Shown piece after piece: positions 15,615-22,365 of a stretch of 34,485 bases of DNA (positions are counted from its first letter, which is position 1; each line of letters opens with the position of its first letter). The stretch is from an uncultured Verrucomicrobiota bacterium (GTDB taxonomy: Bacteria > Verrucomicrobiota > Verrucomicrobiia > Limisphaerales > JADLHS01): positions 1-34,485 of the forward strand of contig CAIKLQ010000050.1 of NCBI GenBank assembly GCA_903828255.1, read 5' to 3'. The translations under genes and the position numbers were made by a program. The notes under the pieces were generated by a model that was not told the DNA's origin, made no database searches, and saw only the letters and a program-made list of their open reading frames with translations.

Positions 15615-16742
15615 ATGAGCGGAATGGAAACCCACCCGCCAGAACCATGGTGGCGCGAATGGCCGCTCGCCCTCGCGGTCGTCACCTTGACGCTGGCCTT
15701 GCTGGGCAAAGGCTGGATTGCCACCGCGCTCGGCCAACCTGCGCTGCTGATCGCCGTACTCGTGATCCTGTGCAGTGTGATCCTCGCGGCAGCAGTGGCC
15801 ATCGTGCGACATGCAGAGGTGCTCGCGCATCGCCTCGGCGAACCCGCGGGCACGCTGCTGCTGACGCTGGCCATCACCGGGTTGGAGGTGTGCATGGTGG
15901 CTTTTGTCATGTCCACGGGCGCGGAAAAGCCGACTCTTGCGCGCGACACGATGTTTGCGGTCGTCATGCTGGTGCTCAATGGGTTTCTGGGGCTCGCGCT
16001 TTTGTTGGGCGGACTTCGCCACCACGAGCAGCACTACAATCTGCAAAGCGCCAACACCTTTCTCGTGATGATTCTCCCGCTCACCGTGCTGGGGTTGGTC
16101 CTTCCGAACTACACGCGCTCCACGGTCGGGCCGACGCTCTCGGCGTTTCAAATGGTGTTTCTTTCCCTCATGTCGGTGGGCATTTATGCCGTCTTCCTGT
16201 TCGTCCAGAATCGCCGGCATCGCGGTTTCTTCATAATGCCCGAGGAAGCGGCGGACGCGGCCACGACCGCGGACGAGCATCCTTCCTCGCGCTCGACGCT
16301 TTACCATGCGGTTATGCTGGGACTTTATGGTTTGCCGCTCGTGTTGCTGGCCAAGCAAATGGCCACCCCGCTCGACAGCATGGTGCTCAAGCTCGGCGCG
16401 CCGCCGGCGCTTGGCGGGTTCATCATGGCGGTGCTGGTGCTCACGCCGGAATCCATCGCGGCCATCCGCGCGTCGCTGGCCAACCGGCTGCAGCGGTCGG
16501 TGAACATCCTGCTCGGCTCGGTGCTGGCGTCCATCGGGCTGACGATCCCACTGGTCATCGCGGTGTCGCTGGCCACCGGGCGGGTGCTCGTGCTCGGGGT
16601 GGAGGCCGTGGACGTGGTGCTGCTCTTACTCACGCTGGTCACGAGCATGCTCACCTTCTCCCTGCCGCGCACGAACGTGTTGCTCGGCTGTGTCCATCTG
16701 CTGCTTTTCGGCGCGTATCTCATGCTGATGTTCAAGCCCTGA
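15615..16742 (+). CDS. chaA: Calcium/sodium-proton antiporter, ChaA type
   Basis: The 375-residue protein is a cation/proton exchanger of the CaCA superfamily. It has about eleven hydrophobic segments and the ChaA-type repeat motifs: AEVLAHRLGEPAGTLLLTLA followed by a Glu-containing segment (ITGLEVCMVAFVMSTG) in the first half, and LTPESIAAIRASLANRLQRS in the second. The ending LPRTNVLLGCVHLLLFGAYL also matches. It would export Ca2+, Na+ or K+ in exchange for protons at alkaline pH or high salt. GGAGAA eight bases before the ATG is a good ribosome-binding site. It stands alone between non-coding stretches. Confidence 0.94.
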   Translation: MSGMETHPPEPWWREWPLALAVVTLTLALLGKGWIATALGQPALLIAVLVILCSVILAAAVAIVRHAEVLAHRLGEPAGTLLLTLAITGLEVCMVAFVMSTGAEKPTLARDTMFAVVMLVLNGFLGLALLLGGLRHHEQHYNLQSANTFLVMILPLTVLGLVLPNYTRSTVGPTLSAFQMVFLSLMSVGIYAVFLFVQNRRHRGFFIMPEEAADAATTADEHPSSRSTLYHAVMLGLYGLPLVLLAKQMATPLDSMVLKLGAPPALGGFIMAVLVLTPESIAAIRASLANRLQRSVNILLGSVLASIGLTIPLVIAVSLATGRVLVLGVEAVDVVLLLLTLVTSMLTFSLPRTNVLLGCVHLLLFGAYLMLMFKP

Positions 16743-16897
16743 GCGCGGTTCCCGAGCCAAGAAACCGAACCGCTGCAGCGCCTGCTGAAAAGAATTCCCT
16801 CGCCGGATACTCCGCGCGCCGCGTTTTGTTCTTCCCTCGAATCGAGACGGCGGGCAACATTTCACCGTGATCGAAACCCGTTGCGAAAGGATCTACC

Positions 16898-17962
16898 ATG
16901 GCTGAAAAAGATGCGTCCCTTAGGAAACTGACCGACAAGAATACCAAACAGGAAATGCTGGAAGCCTATCAGGCGCTGGCCAAACAGTTGGAGGAAAAGC
17001 GCCACGCCGAGTTGAACCCGGAACGCCGGCTTGAGGAGAAAAAGGCCGAGCAAGCCATCAAAGTGGCCGCCACCGTGGCCGCGGAGGGCATTGATCGCGA
17101 GATCGGCGGCCTCAAATCCGAGATCGGCAAAATGCTGGCCGACGTTTCCGAAAAACTCGCCGCCGAAGCCGCCCGATTTCGCAGTCTCCAGAAAGCGGTC
17201 GAGGTGAAGGAAGGCGAGGTCAAGGAGCTGTACGGCATTGAAAAATCTGCGTCGGCGCTGGCCGCCTTGATCGAGGCGCAAAACCAGAAGCGCCGCGAGT
17301 TTGAAGTCGAGACCGCGCAAGAGCGCGAGGAACTCAAGCGCGAGATGGACGAAACCCGGCTGGCCTGGCAAAAGGAACGCCAGACGCACGACGCCGAGTT
17401 GCGGGAACGCGAAGCGACCGAGAAAAAGACGCGCGACCGGGAGAAGGAGCAGTTTGACTACGCTTTCAAGCGCGAGCAGCAGTCCTTGCGCGACAAGCTC
17501 AACGACGAGAAGACCACGCTGGAAAAGGATTTACGCCTCAAGAAGGAAACCGTCGAAAAGGACCTTGCTGAGCGCGAACGGGTGTTGGTCGAAAAGGAAA
17601 CCGAGTTGAATACCCTCCGCGCCAGCGCCGCCGCTGCGCCGAAGGAACTCGAAACTGCCGTGGACAAAGCCGTCAAGGAAGCCACGGACAAGCTCAAGCT
17701 GGAAGCCAAGAACCGCGAGGACTTGCTGAAGAAGGAATTCGAAGGCGGGCGCAACGTGTTGACCACGCAGAACGAGTCGTTGGAAAAAACCGTCAAGCAT
17801 CTGACCGAACAGAACGAGCGCCTGAGCAAGCAGCTTGAACTGGCCTACCAAAAGGTGCAGGAAATCGCCGAGAAGACGGTGGAGAGCGCCGGTCATTCCA
17901 AGTCGCTGGCGGATTTGCAGAAACTCCTGGTGGAACAAGGCCGCAAGGCGGCTGAGAAGTGA
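16898..17962 (+). CDS. Long coiled-coil protein of unknown function
   Basis: A 354-residue, highly charged protein (Glu, Lys, Arg, Ala, Leu) that is predicted by its heptad-like composition to be coiled coil from about residue 20 to the end, with a break near residues 245-260. It has no signal peptide, membrane span or Cys. A short conserved-looking head reads KLTDKNTKQEMLEAYQALAK. AAAGGA lies 8-10 bases before the ATG as a ribosome-binding site. Proteins of this look occur widely as hypothetical proteins; SMC-, filament- or scaffold-like roles are all possible. It precedes the helicase gene by about 195 bases but looks compositionally like the host DNA rather than like the helicase. Confidence 0.8.
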   Translation: MAEKDASLRKLTDKNTKQEMLEAYQALAKQLEEKRHAELNPERRLEEKKAEQAIKVAATVAAEGIDREIGGLKSEIGKMLADVSEKLAAEAARFRSLQKAVEVKEGEVKELYGIEKSASALAALIEAQNQKRREFEVETAQEREELKREMDETRLAWQKERQTHDAELREREATEKKTRDREKEQFDYAFKREQQSLRDKLNDEKTTLEKDLRLKKETVEKDLAERERVLVEKETELNTLRASAAAAPKELETAVDKAVKEATDKLKLEAKNREDLLKKEFEGGRNVLTTQNESLEKTVKHLTEQNERLSKQLELAYQKVQEIAEKTVESAGHSKSLADLQKLLVEQGRKAAEK

Positions 17963-18156
17963 GGGGCCAGGCGGCGAGGGCTGGGAACCATTCATTCATG
18001 AACGCTCACAGCGTCAACTTCACCGCCCGATGCTCGTCATCAAGCGTTCAGCTTCACTCCAAGAGTCCGCAAGGAGCGAAACCACAGCCAGGAATCGTGG
18101 CGGAGTTTCTGGTGGTGGTTCGGAAGCGACTGATTTAGCAGAAACACACAGTAAAC

Positions 18157-20664
18157 ATGATCGAAGCGATTGCAGAGCAAGTTGGAATCCGAGTCGAGGA
18201 CCGGATTGAATTGCCACCGCGGGAGGCTTCTCTTTTGCCACCGCCGCCTGAGTTGCATGAAAACGTGCGGGCTTACCTTGCTGTGAAACATCCGAAGGGA
18301 CTCTATTGTCACCAGAGTAAAGCCATCTCCACAGTCCTCGCCGGGCAAGACGTGTGCCTGTCCACCTCAACCGCATCGGGCAAGAGCCTGGTTTTCATGT
18401 CAGCAGCAGCGGACTTGTTAATGCGAGAGCGCCATGCTCGGGTCGTGGCCTTCTATCCCGTTCGTGCTCTGATTCAAGACCAACTCGAAAAATGGAAGGC
18501 AATGCTCGGTCCGCTGGGCCATAGCGTTGGATTCATTGATGGTAGCGTGCCCACCAGTCAGCGTTCCGACATTTTGCTTCGCCACCGTGTCGTGTTGATG
18601 ACACCTGATGTGGCACACGCCTGGTTCATGAGTTCGCTTGGGGATCAACGCGTCGCGCTGGTTCGCAAGAATCTCGGACTCGTTGTGTTAGATGAAACTC
18701 ACGTTTATGATGGTGTGTTTGGAACGAACATGGCTTTTTTCCTGCGGCGATTTCAAGCGGTATGCGCTCCAGCACGATTTATTTGCAGCACCGCCACGCT
18801 CGGTCAGCCCAATGATTTCATTTCTCAACTCACCGGGCGCGAAACGGTTGAGTTCGGCGCGGATCAGGAAGGGGCCTACATTCCGAACAAGACAGTTTGG
18901 GTCGGTCGCATTGATGGGAAGAAGGGGTTCGAGGTTTCGGCGAGACTGTTGAAAACACTCGCCCAACAGTACGCCGGACGATTCCTCGCCTTTGCTGACT
19001 CACGCAAGATGGTGGAGTTAATTTCAGCAGCGGCGCACCGACCGGATAAGGACGTGAGCGACGCAACCGAGGAAACCCTAGAAGAATTAGCTGACGAAAC
19101 CGCCAATCACTTGGTGCCATATCGTGCTGGCTACGAGAGCGAAGATCGTCAGCGGATCCAACAAGCTCTGGGTAACGGCCAATTGCGGGGTGTAGTCTCC
19201 ACTAGCGCATTGGAACTGGGTTTGGACATTGGCGAAGTGAATCTCGTTGTCCTGTTGACTACTCCGCCTTCGATGAAGGCGTTTTGGCAGCGCATTGGAC
19301 GCGCGGGCAGGCGGGACGCCGGTGAATGCCTCGTTCTGGATACTCTGGGCACCATAGTCGGCGGTGTTAACGGCTTGCGCGGGTACATCAAACGCCCGAT
19401 CGAACCAAACTGGCTTTACCTTCCGAACCGCTACATTCAGTACACGAACGCGCTCTGTGCTGCGCAAGAAAGACAAGACGCCGGCGACCTTTATGACGCC
19501 GCACACTTCGTCACTTTGCCGGCTTCGTTCGCACGGTTTGTCGAAGAAGAAGTCAATCCGACGCAAATGCTCCCAGCGGATTTTTTCTCACTCAAGCAGC
19601 GTGCCGGTGGAGCCGGACCCCAACAGGAGTTTCCGCTCCGCAGCGGCGTCGAACGGAATTTCAAAGTCGAAAGCCCGCAGCGCTCTTTGGGCAACTTGTC
19701 TTTCACCCAGCTTCTTCGAGAGGCGTATCCCGGAGCAGTTTACTACTACATGGCCCGCCCGTTTCGGATTCTCTCGGTCAACCACGGTGCGGGAGAGGTT
19801 CTGGCACAACCCTGCCCGAGATACACCACACAACCATTGACCCAAGTCATGGTCTTCCCGGACTTGCTGAACGGATTGCAGAAGCTGTTCGTTGGTATGG
19901 GTGGCTTCCTTGCAGAAGCCGAGATGCAAGTTGCTGAACGAGTGCTCGGCTTCAAAGAGAAGCGTGGCCCAAATGAGACATCGCACAACTACGGCGTTGG
20001 CAGTCCACATTCGCAACGGCCCTTGCAACGTTTCATCAAGACCACGGGGGTCTGCTGGTTCTTCCCCGAAGCTCTTGTGATGGCAGATGCGGTGGCTGTT
20101 CGGATTCTGCAAGCTTTTTGCCGGGGATTTGCTGTTCAACCTCGGGATTTGGGCTTTGGCCGTTTTTACGCGAAACAAACGCCACTCGGCACTGGCCCAA
20201 TTCAAGGGGTATGCATCTTCGACGCAACCCACGGAAGTCTTCGGCTGACGGAACGGCTAGGCGAGAATTTTGCCAGGACTGTCCGCGCCGCACGAGAGGC
20301 CGCGGAGGCGGAATCGGTTGGTGGTATTTCTGGAAACGCGGTTACTGCGCTGAAAGTGTTTTGCGCGCTCGCTGAATCACTCACCGAAAAGTCGGTTCAG
20401 GCTTCGGACGATCTGCCGACTCCCGAATGGATGGAGGTGGTGGCCGCCGGGGAGAAAGCAGTTCTCGTATCTGGCGCGACGGAAGCGCTGGACGTCGTGG
20501 TGCAAGGCTATTTTTTCACACCGCAGGGTTTGAAGTATCAACTTCAGCATGAGAATCCAGCCATTCGATGGACTATTGAAGCCGCAGCATTGCAACCCAT
20601 GCACGGCGTAACGAAAATGCTGCTTTACAATCCAAACACCGGCGAAGAAAAGCCCAAACCCTAA
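18157..20664 (+). CDS. SF2 helicase, MrfA/YprA-like with DUF1998-type C-terminus
   Basis: An 835-residue ATP-dependent DNA or RNA helicase. Motifs: TASGKS (Walker A, residues 72-77), DETH (179-182), STAT (211-214), STSALELGLDIG (348-359) and QRIGRAGRR (378-386). The spacing and the DETHVYDGVFG segment are those of the MrfA/YprA/Hrq1 branch, some members of which act in DNA repair and others (DruE, DISARM helicases) in phage defence. The C-terminal part (about 600-740, DLGFGRFYAK, CIFDATHGSLRLTERL) resembles the DUF1998/MZB domain, but the four-Cys zinc site expected just after it is not present. The gene is followed after 14 bases by a HipA-like kinase gene, so they form an operon. Confidence 0.9.
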   Translation: MIEAIAEQVGIRVEDRIELPPREASLLPPPPELHENVRAYLAVKHPKGLYCHQSKAISTVLAGQDVCLSTSTASGKSLVFMSAAADLLMRERHARVVAFYPVRALIQDQLEKWKAMLGPLGHSVGFIDGSVPTSQRSDILLRHRVVLMTPDVAHAWFMSSLGDQRVALVRKNLGLVVLDETHVYDGVFGTNMAFFLRRFQAVCAPARFICSTATLGQPNDFISQLTGRETVEFGADQEGAYIPNKTVWVGRIDGKKGFEVSARLLKTLAQQYAGRFLAFADSRKMVELISAAAHRPDKDVSDATEETLEELADETANHLVPYRAGYESEDRQRIQQALGNGQLRGVVSTSALELGLDIGEVNLVVLLTTPPSMKAFWQRIGRAGRRDAGECLVLDTLGTIVGGVNGLRGYIKRPIEPNWLYLPNRYIQYTNALCAAQERQDAGDLYDAAHFVTLPASFARFVEEEVNPTQMLPADFFSLKQRAGGAGPQQEFPLRSGVERNFKVESPQRSLGNLSFTQLLREAYPGAVYYYMARPFRILSVNHGAGEVLAQPCPRYTTQPLTQVMVFPDLLNGLQKLFVGMGGFLAEAEMQVAERVLGFKEKRGPNETSHNYGVGSPHSQRPLQRFIKTTGVCWFFPEALVMADAVAVRILQAFCRGFAVQPRDLGFGRFYAKQTPLGTGPIQGVCIFDATHGSLRLTERLGENFARTVRAAREAAEAESVGGISGNAVTALKVFCALAESLTEKSVQASDDLPTPEWMEVVAAGEKAVLVSGATEALDVVVQGYFFTPQGLKYQLQHENPAIRWTIEAAALQPMHGVTKMLLYNPNTGEEKPKP

Positions 20665-20678
20665 TCAGATGTGCAGCA

Positions 20679-21572
20679 ATGGCGGAGTCTTACCCTATCG
20701 TTGAAGTTCGTCCTGGTGAGGTCGAAGATGCCGAGCAGATGGGCACCAAAGCAAAGTTCTGGTTTCGGCGCGACCGGGAGCGATGGCTGTTCAAGGAGCC
20801 GCGTGCCAACACCGGCGAGCATTGGGCAGAAAAGGTCGCTGCCGAAATCGGACATCTGCTCGGAGTACCCTGTGCGCGAGTCGAATTGGCAGACTACCAA
20901 GGAAAACGCGGCAGCGCGTCGCTGTCCTTTGCCGATCGGTCGGAAGGGAAGATTCTGATACATGGAAACGAAATGCTGGCCGCGATTGTCTCTGGTTACG
21001 ACAAAAACAAGATGCACAAACAGAGCGAACACACTTGGGACCACATCCTAACCGTCTTCGCCCATTTGAAATCCCTCAAGCACCTAGATCGTTCCGCAGA
21101 AATCGACATGGCTGGTTACGTTTTCTTGGATGCGCTCATCGGCAACATGGATCGGCATCACCAAAATTGGGGCTGTTTGCTTCAAATGCTTCCCGACGGA
21201 AAGTCCCGACTCACCCTTGCGCCCAGCTTTGACCATGCCTCGTCTCTTGGACGGGAACTTTTGCCGGAAGAAGCGGAGCGGCGCCTGGCTGAAAGGCGTG
21301 TCGCAAATTACGTGGAAAAGGGGCGGGGCGGAATCTATCGTGCGTCCGAAGATAAGCGCGGGGCAAATCCGCTGGCGCTCGCCTGCGAGCTCGCGTGTGA
21401 TCGGCCAGATTTGTTCGCACCCTGGTTGGAACGGCTTCGGCAAATGCCGGTCGAAAGCCTGGCAGAGTGCATCGAACGATTGCCGGAGAGCTGGGCGATG
21501 TTGGACAACCGCCGTTTTGCGGTAGAATTTCTTCGTCACAGTTATGGGATGCTGACATTATTACGAATATGA
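20679..21572 (+). CDS. HipA-like Ser/Thr kinase (toxin-like), core kinase only
   Basis: The 297-residue protein matches the kinase core of HipA, the persistence toxin that phosphorylates glutamyl-tRNA synthetase in E. coli. The catalytic loop is GNMDRHHQNWG with Asp158 and Asn163, spaced five apart as Asp309 and Asn314 of HipA; SFDHASSLG carries the metal-binding Asp185 (HipA Asp332). The N-lobe Lys is probably Lys39 in RWLFKEP. The N-terminal subdomain of HipA is absent, as in HipT, and is supplied by the next gene. All catalytic residues are present so the enzyme should be active. Its stop overlaps the next start by four bases (ATGA). Target unknown. Confidence 0.88.
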   Translation: MAESYPIVEVRPGEVEDAEQMGTKAKFWFRRDRERWLFKEPRANTGEHWAEKVAAEIGHLLGVPCARVELADYQGKRGSASLSFADRSEGKILIHGNEMLAAIVSGYDKNKMHKQSEHTWDHILTVFAHLKSLKHLDRSAEIDMAGYVFLDALIGNMDRHHQNWGCLLQMLPDGKSRLTLAPSFDHASSLGRELLPEEAERRLAERRVANYVEKGRGGIYRASEDKRGANPLALACELACDRPDLFAPWLERLRQMPVESLAECIERLPESWAMLDNRRFAVEFLRHSYGMLTLLRI

Positions 21573-22309
21573 AAACGCTTTTCCTCGCGTGGCAAGACCG
21601 CAGTCCAAAGCGGGCGTGGTATCCCATCGGGCGGCTTGAGGCGGACGTGCCGGCTTCCCGATACGAATTCCGCTATACGAAAGGGGCCGAGAGTGCCCAG
21701 CGCGAAGCAGGCCTTCCGGTCCTCCCCGCGTTCCCTGACTTCCATCGCCGCTACGAGTCCACCGAACTGTTCCCGTTGTTCCAGAACCGCGTGCTGGACC
21801 CCCGGCGCAAAGATTTCGCAGATTACCTACGCTGGCTCGACCTGTCGCCTGAACAGAACGACCCGATTGACATCCTGGCTGTGTCCGGTGGTGAGCGACA
21901 GACGGACAGTCTGGAAGTGTTCCCCAAGGTTAATAAACGACCTGATGGCTCATTCGCCTGCCGGTTCTTTCTTCACGGCATCCGCTACGTCAGCAAGCCA
22001 GCGCAAGAGCGGTTCACGAAATTGCGCAAAGACGAACCACTCCGGATTGCACTAGAACTGAATAATCCAGCCACGGGCGTGGCCATCCAGCTTTGCAGTG
22101 AAGATTATCAAATGCTCGGTTGGACCCCGCGCTATTTGGTAAATGATTTGGTTCAAGCGGTGGCCCATGCCCCCGTCTTGGAGGCCAAGGTTGTTCACGT
22201 CAACGAAGCGGGTGTTCCGCTCAATCAAAGAGTACTCGTCGAGTTCAGTGGGCGTTTGCCGGAAGGAGCGGAGCCGATGAGTTCGGAGTCGTTTCAGCCG
22301 ATTGCTTGA
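21569..22309 (+). CDS. HipS-like plus HIRAN domain protein, putative antitoxin
   Basis: The 246-residue protein begins with a part like the HipA N-terminal subdomain (HipS): strands TLFLAWQ, YPIGRLEAD and YEFRYTKGA, then ELFPLFQNRVLDPRRKDFAD. Residues about 129-230 look like a HIRAN domain (CRFFLHGIRYV, LRIALELNNPATGVAIQL, MLGWTPRYLVNDL), a fold that binds DNA ends in HLTF/Rad5. From memory, a phylogenetic study of HipA-related kinases (Gerdes and co-workers, 2021) described bicistronic kinase operons with HipS-HIRAN antitoxins; this pair fits. The ATG at 21569 overlaps the kinase stop, so the two are made in coupled amounts. It probably neutralises the kinase; no helix-turn-helix repressor is present. 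Confidence 0.8.
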   Translation: MKTLFLAWQDRSPKRAWYPIGRLEADVPASRYEFRYTKGAESAQREAGLPVLPAFPDFHRRYESTELFPLFQNRVLDPRRKDFADYLRWLDLSPEQNDPIDILAVSGGERQTDSLEVFPKVNKRPDGSFACRFFLHGIRYVSKPAQERFTKLRKDEPLRIALELNNPATGVAIQLCSEDYQMLGWTPRYLVNDLVQAVAHAPVLEAKVVHVNEAGVPLNQRVLVEFSGRLPEGAEPMSSESFQPIA

Positions 22310-22365
22310 ATTTTGCCCGCACGAGCGGCGCGGAAGATGATCCCGCGCCCGCCCCGCACGTGAAA

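Noticed and set aside
15558-16358. Open frame of 266 codons on the - strand
   Set aside because: It lies opposite chaA, and its His/Arg/Gln-rich product is a shadow of hydrophobic codons.
16741-16897. Open frame continuing past chaA on the + strand
   Set aside because: Out-of-frame extension of a shadow frame; no conserved sequence and the real next gene starts at 16898 with a good ribosome-binding site.
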